Source of the DNA: CAXTKD01 sp964244885
Lineage (GTDB): Bacteria > Pseudomonadota > Alphaproteobacteria > Sphingomonadales > Sphingomonadaceae
Direction: 5' to 3'
NCBI GenBank assembly: GCA_964244885.1
Contig: CAXTKD010000002.1
Location: 1-64,000 of the forward strand
Length of the DNA: 64,000 nucleotides
The notes under the pieces were generated by a model. The model was given only the letters and a program-made list of their open reading frames with translations. It did not search any database and was not told where the DNA came from. Both the position numbers and the translations under genes were made by a program. Positions 33,938 to 41,117 of this stretch are shown here, one piece after another; position 1 is the stretch's first letter; each line of letters opens with the position of its first letter.

Positions 33938-33956
33938 CTGTTCAACGACGCGCTCG

Positions 33957-34148
33957 TTAGAGCTTGTCGATGCCGTCCTTGATCGCGCCCTGGCCCTTGC
34001 CGACCAGCTTCTCGGCGTCGCCCTGGGCTTCCTGGGCATCGCCCTCGGCGCGCAGGCGGTCGTTGTCGGTGGCGTCGCCAAGCGCGCGCTTGGCCTTGCC
34101 GACCGTCTCGTCCCAAGCGCCCTTGGCGCGGTTCTCGAACTCGCTCAT
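33957..34148 (-). CDS. CsbD-family stress protein
   Basis: 63 aa, the normal size. ENRAKGAWDETVGKAKRALGD and the repeated DAQEAQGDAEKLVGKGQGA are the CsbD signature: small, charged, helix-rich and usually under general-stress control. AGGAG stands just before the ATG and a strong terminator follows, so it is monocistronic. Molecular role in the family is unknown. Confidence 0.88.
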   Translation of the reverse strand: MSEFENRAKGAWDETVGKAKRALGDATDNDRLRAEGDAQEAQGDAEKLVGKGQGAIKDGIDKL

Positions 34149-34264
34149 GCTAGGCTCCTCTCGTTAGCGGCGCCTCTTGCGCCGCATCAAAGTTCCGCAA
34201 GCACAACGATGCACCCCGTGCGCGGTTCCTGATCTGGAGCAGGTTCGCGACCAGCGGTTCGTCG

Positions 34265-35266
34265 CTAGAGAAGCCCCGCCAGCGGGCTCGACGGGTCGGC
34301 GTAGCGCCGCTTCGCCATCCGCCCGGCGAGATAGGCCAGCCGCCCGCCCTCGACCGCCAGCCTCATCGCCCGCGCCATCGCGACCGGGTCCTTCGCCTCG
34401 GCGATCGCGGTGTTCATCAGGACGCCGTCGCAGCCCAGCTCCATCGCCGCCGCCGCGTCGGACGCGGTGCCGACGCCGGCGTCGACCAGCACTGGCACGC
34501 CCGCGCCCTCGATCACCAGCCGGATCATCACCGGGTTCTGGATGCCGAGGCCGGAGCCGATCGGCGCGCCCAGGGGCATGATCGCCGCCGCCCCCGCCTC
34601 TTCCAGCCGCTTGGCCGCGATCGGATCGTCGGAGCAATAGACCATGACGTCGAAGCCGTCGGCGACCAGCGTCTCCGTCGCCTTCAGCGTTTCCTGCATG
34701 TCGGGATAGAGCGTCTTCGCCTCGCCGAGCACTTCGAGCTTCACGAGGTTCCACCCCCCCGCCTCGCGCGCGAGGCGAAGCGTCCGCGTCGCCTCGTCCG
34801 CGGTGAAGCAGCCCGCGGTGTTGGGCAGGTACGTGTAGACCTTAGGATCAAGATAATCGGTCAGGATCGGCGCGCTGCGGTCGGAGATATTCACCCGCCG
34901 CACCGCGACGGTGACGATCTCGGCGCCCGACGCCTCGACCGCCGCTTTGGTCTGCGCGAAATCCTTATACTTGCCGGTGCCGACGATCAGGCGCGACGAG
35001 AAGGTGCGGCCCGCCACAGTCCAACCGTCCGCCGCGACCAGCGGCTCGGCATGGTCGCCGCCGCCGACGAAATGCACGACCTCCAGCGCGTCGCCGTCCT
35101 GTAACGCCTGTTCGGCGTAGGTCGACTTCGGCACGATCGCGAGATTGCGCTCGACCGCGACGCGCTTGCCGTCGAGCTCCAGCAGGGCGAGCAGCGACGC
35201 GACCGTCGCCGGCGCCTCGATCCGGCGCGGCTCGCCGTTGAGCGTGATCGAAATGCTGTCGGTCAT
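34265..35266 (-). CDS. thiG: ThiS-ThiG fusion: sulfur carrier plus thiazole synthase
   Basis: 333 aa. Residues 1-66 are a ThiS beta-grasp domain (MTDSISITLNGEPRRIEAPA..) ending in VVHFVGGG. Residues about 70-333 are ThiG (FSSRLIVGTGKYKDF, the Schiff-base Lys in LVKLEVLGEAKTL, and PLGAPIGSGLGI), which makes the thiazole of thiamine. The C-terminal GG of ThiS, normally free for adenylation, is followed by DHAEPL here, so cleavage or another chemistry is needed. Start at ATG 35266; the upstream region is shared with divergent aroQ. No thiamine riboswitch is seen. Confidence 0.9.
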   Translation of the reverse strand: MTDSISITLNGEPRRIEAPATVASLLALLELDGKRVAVERNLAIVPKSTYAEQALQDGDALEVVHFVGGGDHAEPLVAADGWTVAGRTFSSRLIVGTGKYKDFAQTKAAVEASGAEIVTVAVRRVNISDRSAPILTDYLDPKVYTYLPNTAGCFTADEATRTLRLAREAGGWNLVKLEVLGEAKTLYPDMQETLKATETLVADGFDVMVYCSDDPIAAKRLEEAGAAAIMPLGAPIGSGLGIQNPVMIRLVIEGAGVPVLVDAGVGTASDAAAAMELGCDGVLMNTAIAEAKDPVAMARAMRLAVEGGRLAYLAGRMAKRRYADPSSPLAGLL

Positions 35267-35348
35267 GGTGAGAATGGCGGGCTCTTTCTCAAATCGTCGC
35301 GCTTCATATAAGGTCGCCTCCCACGCTGCCACAACAGAAGAGAGCCCG

Positions 35349-35795
35349 ATGGCCGAAGACACCCGACCGCTGATCTTCGTGCTGAACGGCCCCAACCTCA
35401 ATCTGCTCGGAACCCGCGAGCCCGAGGTCTACGGCCGCGAGACGCTCGACGACATCGCCGTGATGCTCGAAGATCGCGCCCGCGAGCTCGGCGTCGTCGT
35501 CGATCTCCGCCAGTCCAACCACGAGGGGCATCTGATCGACTGGCTTCACGAGGCGCGGTCGCGGAAAGCCAAGGCGGTGATCCTCAACCCCGCCGCCTTC
35601 ACCCACACCTCGGTCGCGCTGCTCGATGCGGTGAAGGCCGCCGAGGTGCCGGTGATCGAGGTCCACCTGTCGAACCCGCACGCCCGCGAGCCGTTCCGGC
35701 ACAAGAGCTTCGTGTCGCCCGTGGCGCGCGGCTTGATCATGGGGTTCGGCAGCAAGGGCTATCTGCTGGCGCTGGACGCGGCGGCGGCGTTGTGA
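35349..35795 (+). CDS. aroQ: Type II 3-dehydroquinate dehydratase
   Basis: 148 aa, the usual size. FVLNGPNLNLLGTREPEVYG at the N-terminus, catalytic Tyr in VYGRET, NPAAFTHTSVAL, and EVHLSNPHAREPFRHKS are all signatures of the dodecameric shikimate-pathway dehydratase. First of aroQ-accB-accC, which is a common proteobacterial arrangement; the gap to accB is 33 bp. The ATG at 35349 is used; upstream frame extension overlaps thiSG. Confidence 0.95.
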   Translation: MAEDTRPLIFVLNGPNLNLLGTREPEVYGRETLDDIAVMLEDRARELGVVVDLRQSNHEGHLIDWLHEARSRKAKAVILNPAAFTHTSVALLDAVKAAEVPVIEVHLSNPHAREPFRHKSFVSPVARGLIMGFGSKGYLLALDAAAAL

Positions 35796-35828
35796 CATTC
35801 GGCGCGGCTTGAAATCAACGAGGTGAGC

Positions 35829-36311
35829 ATGCCTGAAGCCACCCCCGAAGCGAACAGCCACATGCAAGTCGACACCAAACTCGTCCGCGAGCTCGCCGAG
35901 CTGCTCGACGAGACCAAGCTCACCGAGATCGAGGTCCAGGACGGCGAGCGCCGCATCCGCGTCGTCCGCAAGGCCGCGGCGCCGGCTGCGCCCACCCATG
36001 CCGCCGCTCCGGCCGCGCCGGCCCCCGCCGCGCCCGCGGCCATCGCCGCGCCGGCGCCCGAGGATTTCAAGGCGCACCCCGGCTCGATCAAGTCGCCGAT
36101 GGTCGGCACCGTCTACCTGACGCCGGAGCCCGGCGCGCCCGACTTCATCAGCGAGGGCAAGACGGTCAGCGAGGGCGACACCATGCTGATCATCGAGGCG
36201 ATGAAGGTGATGAACCCGATCGTCGCGCCGAGGAGCGGCAAGGTCGTCAAGATCTGCGTCTCCAACGAGCAGCCGGTCGAGTTCGACCAGCCGCTGGTCG
36301 TCATCGAATAG
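35829..36311 (+). CDS. accB: Biotin carboxyl carrier protein of acetyl-CoA carboxylase
   Basis: 160 aa. An N-terminal helix region, an Ala/Pro-rich linker (about 48-80), and a biotinyl domain with EAMKVMNP carrying Lys126 for biotin attachment. The SPMVGTVYLTPEPGAPDF thumb is typical of AccB. Works with AccC, whose ATG begins directly after this TAG. A GTG six bases upstream is an alternative start. Confidence 0.95.
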   Translation: MPEATPEANSHMQVDTKLVRELAELLDETKLTEIEVQDGERRIRVVRKAAAPAAPTHAAAPAAPAPAAPAAIAAPAPEDFKAHPGSIKSPMVGTVYLTPEPGAPDFISEGKTVSEGDTMLIIEAMKVMNPIVAPRSGKVVKICVSNEQPVEFDQPLVVIE

Positions 36312-37664
36312 ATGGCCGCGTTCCGGAAGGTGCTGATCGCCAACCGCGGCGAGATCGCGCTTCGCATCCACCGCGCCTGCCACGAGATGGGGATCAAGAC
36401 CGTCGCGGTGCATTCGACGGCGGACGCGGAGGCGATGCACGTCCGCCTCGCCGACGAGGCGGTGTGCATCGGGCCGCCGGCCGCCGCCGACAGTTACCTG
36501 AACGTTCCGGCGATCATCTCGGCCGCCGAGATCACCCACGCCGACGCCATCCATCCCGGCTACGGATTCCTCAGCGAGAACGCGCGCTTCGCCGAGATCG
36601 TCGAGGACCATGAGATCGCGTGGATCGGGCCCAAGCCCGAGCATATCCGGACGATGGGCGACAAGATTCAGGCCAAGCTGACCGCGGCGAAGCTCGGCCT
36701 GCCGCTCGTTCCCGGCTCCGACGGCCCGCTCACCTCCTTCGAGGAGGCGAAGGCGGTCGCCGACGTCATCGGCTATCCGGTGATCATCAAGGCCGCGTCG
36801 GGCGGCGGCGGGCGCGGCATGAAGGTCTGCACGTCGGAGGACAGCCTCGAGACGCTGATGCAGCAGGCCGGCTCCGAGGCGAAGGCGGCGTTTGGCGACG
36901 CCACCGTCTACATGGAGAAATATCTCGGCGACCCGCGCCACATCGAGTTCCAGGTGTTCGGCGACGGCAACGGCAACGCCATCCACCTCGGCGAGCGCGA
37001 CTGCTCGCTGCAGCGCCGCCACCAGAAGGTGCTGGAGGAGGCGCCCTCGCCCGTCCTCGGCGCCGAGGACCGCGCGCGCATGGGCGGCATCGTCGCCAAA
37101 GCGATGGCCGACATGGGCTATCGCGGCGCCGGCACGATCGAGTTCCTGTGGGAGAACGGCGAGTTCTACTTCATCGAGATGAACACCCGCCTCCAGGTCG
37201 AGCACCCGGTAACCGAAGCGATCACCGGCCTCGACCTCGTGCGCGAGCAGATCCGCATCGCCGAAGGCCACCCGCTGACGCTCCGTCAGGAGGACGTGCA
37301 GTTCCGCGGCCACGCCATCGAATGCCGGATCAACGCCGAGGACCCGCAGACCTTTGCTCCCTCCCCCGGCACCGTGACCCAGTACCATGCGCCGGGCGGC
37401 ATGAACGTCCGCGTCGATAGCGGCCTCTACGCCGGCTACCGCATCCCGCCTTATTACGATTCGATGATCGCCAAGCTCATCGTCTACGGCACCACCCGCG
37501 GCGGCGCCCTCCGCCGCCTCCGCCGCGCGCTCAACGAATTCGTCATCGAGGGCGTCAAGACGACGATCCCGCTCCACCAGGCGCTGCTCGACGACCCGGA
37601 GTTCCAGGAGGGGCAGTACACGATCAAGTGGCTGGAAGACTGGCTGGCGAAGAAGGCGGATTGA
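36312..37664 (+). CDS. accC: Biotin carboxylase subunit of acetyl-CoA carboxylase
   Basis: 450 aa, the standard length. ATP-grasp enzyme: KVLIANRGEIALRIHRACHE, HPGYGFLSENARFAE, the Gly-rich loop KAASGGGGRGMK, and EMNTRLQVEHPVTEAITGLD. Carboxylates the biotin on AccB for fatty-acid synthesis. Immediately downstream of accB with no gap. A toxin-antitoxin pair follows 51 bp later with its own operator. Confidence 0.97.
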   Translation: MAAFRKVLIANRGEIALRIHRACHEMGIKTVAVHSTADAEAMHVRLADEAVCIGPPAAADSYLNVPAIISAAEITHADAIHPGYGFLSENARFAEIVEDHEIAWIGPKPEHIRTMGDKIQAKLTAAKLGLPLVPGSDGPLTSFEEAKAVADVIGYPVIIKAASGGGGRGMKVCTSEDSLETLMQQAGSEAKAAFGDATVYMEKYLGDPRHIEFQVFGDGNGNAIHLGERDCSLQRRHQKVLEEAPSPVLGAEDRARMGGIVAKAMADMGYRGAGTIEFLWENGEFYFIEMNTRLQVEHPVTEAITGLDLVREQIRIAEGHPLTLRQEDVQFRGHAIECRINAEDPQTFAPSPGTVTQYHAPGGMNVRVDSGLYAGYRIPPYYDSMIAKLIVYGTTRGGALRRLRRALNEFVIEGVKTTIPLHQALLDDPEFQEGQYTIKWLEDWLAKKAD

Positions 37665-37684
37665 CGCCGAAAGCAACACTGATA

Positions 37685-37698
37685 AGTTACATGTAACT
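37685..37698 (+). promoter_or_regulatory. 14-bp palindrome, probable mazEF operator
   Basis: AGTTACATGTAACT is a perfect palindrome 17 bp before the antitoxin GTG start, with GGAG in between. Autoregulatory binding by the antitoxin is the likely role. Confidence 0.65.
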
Positions 37699-37715
37699 CT
37701 CAACGGAGAAATGCC

Positions 37716-37940
37716 GTGGTTGTTGCATCCAATCGAACGCCATCGCGCATGAGGGTGGGCGAGCACCGGGCGCGCCTGCGCGCGCAGGGCTTGCGCCCCA
37801 TCCAGATTTGGGTGCCGGATGTCCGCTCGGCGGCTTTCCGGTCAGAGGCCCGCCGCCAATCGGTCGCGGTGTCCGCGAGCAGGCATGAACCCGACGATCA
37901 GGCGTTCATCGACGCTGTCAGTGATTGGGACGATGCTTGA
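37716..37940 (+). CDS. MazE-like antitoxin (DUF3018 type)
   Basis: 74 aa. NRTPSRMRVGEHRARLRAQG followed by LRPIQIWVPDVRSAAFRSEA is the DUF3018 pattern, a small antitoxin usually found beside MazF toxins. The GTG start is placed 8 bases after GGAG; no in-frame ATG fits. The TGA overlaps the TTG start of the toxin. C-terminus is acidic and likely toxin-binding. Confidence 0.85.
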   Translation: MVVASNRTPSRMRVGEHRARLRAQGLRPIQIWVPDVRSAAFRSEARRQSVAVSASRHEPDDQAFIDAVSDWDDA

Positions 37941-38305
37941 GGCGGGGCGAAATCTGGACGGTCGCAGGCGGGAAAAACTATGCGGGCAAGCCCCGGCCCG
38001 CGGTCATCGTCCAGGACGATGGCTTCGACGCAACCAGCTCTATCACCATCTGCGCCTTTACCACGAACGACACCGACGCGCCGTTGTTTCGGTTGCCGAT
38101 CGAGCCGAGTGACCGGAACGGCTTGCGCTCGCCGTGCCGCCTGATGGTGGACAAGATCACCACCCTTCCCAGGACCAGGGTCGGCAAGCAGGTCGGTCGG
38201 CTGGACGACGAGGACATCGTGCGGCTCAACCAGGCCATCATCGTGTTTCTCGGCTTGGCGGTATCGCCCCGCTCGGGCCGGCAGCGGCAAGGACTTGCAG
38301 GATGA
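37937..38305 (+). CDS. mazF: MazF/PemK-type mRNA interferase toxin
   Basis: 122 aa from TTG 37937 (read as Met: LRRGEIWTVAGG). RRGEIWTV, KPRPAVIVQ, SITICAFTTND, LPIEPS and LMVDKITTLPR are in the order of MazF family endoribonucleases. The TTG overlaps the antitoxin TGA, and its own TGA overlaps the arsC ATG (ATGA). A TTG at 37925 would add four residues. Confidence 0.87.
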   Translation: MRRGEIWTVAGGKNYAGKPRPAVIVQDDGFDATSSITICAFTTNDTDAPLFRLPIEPSDRNGLRSPCRLMVDKITTLPRTRVGKQVGRLDDEDIVRLNQAIIVFLGLAVSPRSGRQRQGLAG

Positions 38306-38634
38306 CCACGATCTACCACAACCCCGCCTGCTCGAAGTCGCGCGCGGCGCTCGCCATCCTCCGCGAGACCGCCGAGCCGACGATCGTCGAATATCTCAAG
38401 GCGCCGCTCGGCGAGGCGCAATTGCGCGCGCTGCTCGCGAAGCTCGACATCGCTCCGCGCGACCTCATTCGCCGCAAGGAGGCGCGCGACCTCGGCATCG
38501 ACCTAGCCGCCGACGACGCCACGCTGATCACCGCAATGGCCAAGCACCCGATCCTGATCGAACGGCCGATCGTCGAGAACGGGGACAAGGCAGTCGTGGC
38601 GCGGCCGCCGGAGCTGGCGCGCTCTCTCAAATAA
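38302..38634 (+). CDS. arsC: Arsenate reductase (glutaredoxin type) / ArsC family
   Basis: 110 aa. TTIYHNPACSKSRAAL has the catalytic Cys; IVEYLKAPL, LIRRKEARDLG and the anion-binding ILIERPIV are standard for ArsC/YfgD. It uses glutathione and glutaredoxin to reduce arsenate, or has a related thiol role. No other ars gene is near. It is translationally coupled to mazF by ATGA. A REP repeat follows. Confidence 0.88.
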   Translation: MTTIYHNPACSKSRAALAILRETAEPTIVEYLKAPLGEAQLRALLAKLDIAPRDLIRRKEARDLGIDLAADDATLITAMAKHPILIERPIVENGDKAVVARPPELARSLK

Positions 38635-38639
38635 AGCCC

Positions 38640-38705
38640 GTCATCCCGGCGAAAGCCGGGATCCAGACGATTGTCCCGCTGGATCCCGGCTTTCGCCGGG
38701 ATGAC
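38640..38705. repeat. REP-like repeat (copy B)
   Basis: GTCATCCCGGCGAAAGCCGG and its inverse CCGGCTTTCGCCGGGATGAC about 15 bases apart form one large hairpin. Sits six bases after the arsC stop and could end that transcript. Confidence 0.85.
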
Positions 38706-38768
38706 GGAGCGGATTGAAAGCGCGCACTTGATCTTCCGCCGGGGTGAGGGTTGGGGTTAGGTGCGCAT

Positions 38769-39455
38769 GTGACCCCCCTCGACCCCGAGCTCCTCCTCCG
38801 CGCCTATTCCGCCGGCCTGTTCCCGATGGCCGAGAACCGCGACGCGCCCGACGTCTTCTGGGTCGAGCCCAGGAAGCGCGGCATCTTCCCGCTCGACAGC
38901 TTCCGCCTCTCCACCTCGCTCGCCAAGGAGCTGAAGCGCGACCGCTTCGACGTCACCGCCGACACCGATTTCCCCGCCGTCATGCGCGCCTGCGCCGAGG
39001 CGGCGCCGGGGCGCGAGGACAGCTGGATCAACGGCCAGATCCTCGACGCCTACACCGCGCTCCACACGCGGGGCTTCGCGCATTCGATCGAATGCCGGCA
39101 GGGCGGCGCGCTGGTCGGCGGGCTCTACGGCGTCTGCATCGCCGGCGCATTCTTCGGGGAGAGCATGTTTACCCGCGTGCGCGACGCTTCGAAGGTCGCG
39201 CTGGCGCATCTCGTCGCGCGGCTGAAGGTCGGCGGCTTCACCTTGCTCGACACCCAGTTCCTCACCCCGCACCTCGCCAGCCTCGGCGCGATCGAGGTCG
39301 GGCGCGACGCCTATCTGGGGATGCTCGGCGCGGCGCTTGGCGTGGCGGGCGACTTCGGCGCGCTCGACGCCTTGGGCGCGGCCTTGCCGACGACCATGGT
39401 GTCGGGCCCGACATCGGGAAAGCGCATCGTGCAGCTCTTGACCCAGACGTCGTAA
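38769..39455 (+). CDS. aat: Leucyl/phenylalanyl-tRNA-protein transferase
   Basis: 228 aa. LLLRAYSAGLFPMAENRD, FWVEPRKRGIFPLDSFRLS, ECRQGGALVGGLYGVCIAGAF (abbreviated) and FFGESMFTR are the Aat signatures. It adds Leu/Phe to proteins for the N-end rule. GTG 38769 (VTPLDPELLLRAY) is preferred; a TTG at 38751 adds six residues. The last 145 bp overlap the opposite-strand DUF2155 gene. Confidence 0.92.
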   Translation: MTPLDPELLLRAYSAGLFPMAENRDAPDVFWVEPRKRGIFPLDSFRLSTSLAKELKRDRFDVTADTDFPAVMRACAEAAPGREDSWINGQILDAYTALHTRGFAHSIECRQGGALVGGLYGVCIAGAFFGESMFTRVRDASKVALAHLVARLKVGGFTLLDTQFLTPHLASLGAIEVGRDAYLGMLGAALGVAGDFGALDALGAALPTTMVSGPTSGKRIVQLLTQTS

Positions 39456-39967
39456 TATTGGTGCTGAAGCGCGTTGATCGACGGGCTCTCGGCGAACAGC
39501 CAGCCGGAAAAGATGCGCCGCTGCGCCGCCCTGCGCGGCTGTTCGTCGACCTGAAGGAAAGCGCCGCTCCACGGCCGGTCCCAGGGCGGAGTCGCCTCGC
39601 AGGCGCGGACGTGGATCGTCAGCCGCCCCGTCGTCACGACCTGCCCCGGATGCGCCAGGAAGTCGCGCGCCTTGCCGTTCTGCTTGTCGAGCACCGCGAA
39701 CCGCACGACGCGATCGGCCATCGGGGTCGGCTGCGCGACGGGCTTCGCCGCGGGCGGGGCGGCGGGCTTGGGCTTGGCTGCGGCGTCGGCGGGCTTCGGA
39801 GCGTCCGTTGCCAATTCCTGCGCGAAGGCGGGACCAGCAAGCAGCAGTCCTGCAAGTCCAATGAGTCCGTTCGTCCTGAGCCTGTCGAAGGACGAGGCCG
39901 CACCGCTCTGCATGCCACGTGGTTCGACAAGCTCACCACGAACGGACTCGGAGATAACGTGCCGCAC
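39311..39967 (-). CDS. DUF2155 exported protein with repeat-derived N-terminus
   Basis: 218 aa from GTG 39967, or 200 aa from ATG 39913; neither has a clear ribosome-binding site. The first 34 residues (VRGELVEPRG and SFDRLRTNG) are translated from two copies of a dispersed repeat; a signal peptide core LIGLAGLLLAGPAFAQ follows. After a Pro/Ala linker comes the DUF2155 domain (AVLDKQNGKARDFLAHPGQV.., LHACEA-like RACEATPPW, VYDVWVKSC). DUF2155 proteins are envelope proteins of unknown role in alphaproteobacteria. The 3' end overlaps aat. It follows mlaD and NDUFA12 on the same strand. Confidence 0.82.
   Translation of the reverse strand: MRHVISESVRGELVEPRGMQSGAASSFDRLRTNGLIGLAGLLLAGPAFAQELATDAPKPADAAAKPKPAAPPAAKPVAQPTPMADRVVRFAVLDKQNGKARDFLAHPGQVVTTGRLTIHVRACEATPPWDRPWSGAFLQVDEQPRRAAQRRIFSGWLFAESPSINALQHQYYDVWVKSCTMRFPDVGPDTMVVGKAAPKASSAPKSPATPSAAPSIPR
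39867..39945. repeat. Dispersed repeat 'TTCGTCCTGAGC..TCGAAGGACGA' with mirrored partner
   Basis: CGTTCGTCCTGAGCCTGTCG..AAGGACG and GTGGTTCGACAAGCTCACCACGAACG (shortened) are two halves with internal palindromes. It lies inside the 5' coding part of the DUF2155 gene and encodes part of its N-terminus. This repeat type is familiar from sphingomonad genomes. Confidence 0.8.
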
Positions 39968-39980
39968 TACGCGAGCACTC

Positions 39981-40472
39981 TCACTTCGTGGGCGCGGCTC
40001 CGGCGCTGTCGCCCGATCCGCCGCTCTTGTTCACGAACGATCCGATCAGGCCCATCAGGTCGACCGAGCCCTGGGTTTCGGTGATCTCGTCGCCGTCCTT
40101 GAGCATCTTGGGGTCGCCGCCCGGCTGCATCGCGACGTAATTGCCGCCGAGGATGCCCTCGGAGGTGATCGCCGCAGCGGTGTCGACCGGCAGCTTGACG
40201 CTGTCGTCGAGCGACAGCTTCAGCACCGCCTGGTAGGTCTTGGGGTCGATCGCCGCCGATGCCACGGTGCCGACCTTCATGCCCGACAGCCGCACGTCGG
40301 TTCCCGGCGACACGCCGCTGGCGTTCGGAAAGCGGGCGCTTACCGTATAGCCGCCGCCGCTGTCGGCGCCGCTCGTCCGGTGATAGGCGAAGATGACGAA
40401 CCAGGTCGCCACCAGCAGCACCAGCAGGCCGATCACCGCCTCGACGATATTGTCTCTGAACAGCGCGCGCAT
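39981..40472 (-). CDS. mlaD: MlaD-like MCE-domain lipid transport protein
   Basis: 163 aa. One N-terminal TM helix (VIGLLVLLVATWFVIFAYHR, about 13-32), then an MCE domain (about 38-118) with YTVSARFPNASGVSPGTDVRLSG and TSEGILGGNYV. MlaD hexamers move phospholipids between the membranes as part of the Mla ABC system. The rest of mla is not in view. One base separates it from the NDUFA12 gene upstream. Confidence 0.9.
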   Translation of the reverse strand: MRALFRDNIVEAVIGLLVLLVATWFVIFAYHRTSGADSGGGYTVSARFPNASGVSPGTDVRLSGMKVGTVASAAIDPKTYQAVLKLSLDDSVKLPVDTAAAITSEGILGGNYVAMQPGGDPKMLKDGDEITETQGSVDLMGLIGSFVNKSGGSGDSAGAAPTK

Positions 40473-40473
40473 G

Positions 40474-40851
40474 TTACTCCGGGGTCCAGGCTTCGTAGTC
40501 GCCGGTGGCGCGGGCGCGGCGCCCGCCCATCCTGAGGTCGCCCGACGGCGCGTAGGCTTCCGCGCTGCCGGTCGGGTTCGGCCGCCATTCGCGCTCCCAG
40601 CTCCGAACCGGGATCGGGATTTCGCTCGGCAGCAGGTCGGTCGTCTTGTGAAGCCACAAATGCCACTCGGGCGGCACGCGGCTCGCCTCGTTGTCGCCGT
40701 TGTAGATCACCCAGCGGCGAACCGCGCCGTCGTCGGCGTAATAGACGTTGCCCTGGGCGTCGCGGCCGACCTCGTCGCCGCCGCGCGTGAACCAGCGCGT
40801 GCCCCACGTCGGCCCGTCCCACCAGGTGATGATCGATTTGAGCATGCCCAT
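40474..40851 (-). CDS. NADH:ubiquinone oxidoreductase accessory subunit, NDUFA12/B17.2 family
   Basis: 125 aa. TWWDGPTWGTRWFTRGGDEVG, YNGDNEASRVPPEWHLWLH and WEREWRPNPTGS match the alphaproteobacterial relative of mitochondrial NDUFA12, a complex I assembly or accessory subunit. Start MGMLKS at 40851, ATG 40845 also possible. Adjacent to mlaD and DUF2155, an arrangement I recall from other alphaproteobacteria. Confidence 0.92.
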   Translation of the reverse strand: MGMLKSIITWWDGPTWGTRWFTRGGDEVGRDAQGNVYYADDGAVRRWVIYNGDNEASRVPPEWHLWLHKTTDLLPSEIPIPVRSWEREWRPNPTGSAEAYAPSGDLRMGGRRARATGDYEAWTPE

Positions 40852-40927
40852 GTGTCGCGCTTAGAGCCGCAATCGGCGAAGCGATCAAGTGCGCGGGCGT
40901 TCGTTCAACCTTCCATTCCCCAAAAGT

Positions 40928-41030
40928 TGTCATTCCCGCGAAAGCGGGAACCCAGTCGGTGAAAGAAGAGAACCGTCGCCGCAGAACCAGTCTTGCGGCC
41001 GCTGGGTTCCCGCTTTCGCGGGAATGACAG
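40928..41030. repeat. REP-like repeat (copy C)
   Basis: TGTCATTCCCGCGAAAGCGG at the left and CCGCTTTCGCGGGAATGACA at the right, about 50 bases between. It occupies the middle of the 266-bp gap between the divergent NDUFA12 and P450 genes; the rest shows only a GGGGAG ribosome-binding site for the P450. Confidence 0.85.
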
Positions 41031-41117
41031 CAATGGAGAGAAGAGGCGTTTCCCGCTCAACTCTGCGAGCTTTACCCTCCCGCTCAAACGCCTAGTCTCC
41101 GGCCGGGGAGATATCGC

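Noticed and set aside
35267..35348. Thiamine riboswitch upstream of thiSG
   Set aside because: The 82-bp spacer lacks the CUGAGA and ACCUGAUCUGGAU-type core and is shared with aroQ.
35304..37766. 820-codon antisense frame over aroQ, accB and accC
   Set aside because: These are conserved housekeeping genes; the antisense frame is a composition effect.
40860..41110. Small genes in the NDUFA12-P450 gap
   Set aside because: Short frames there are built from the REP repeat; no ribosome-binding site or homology.
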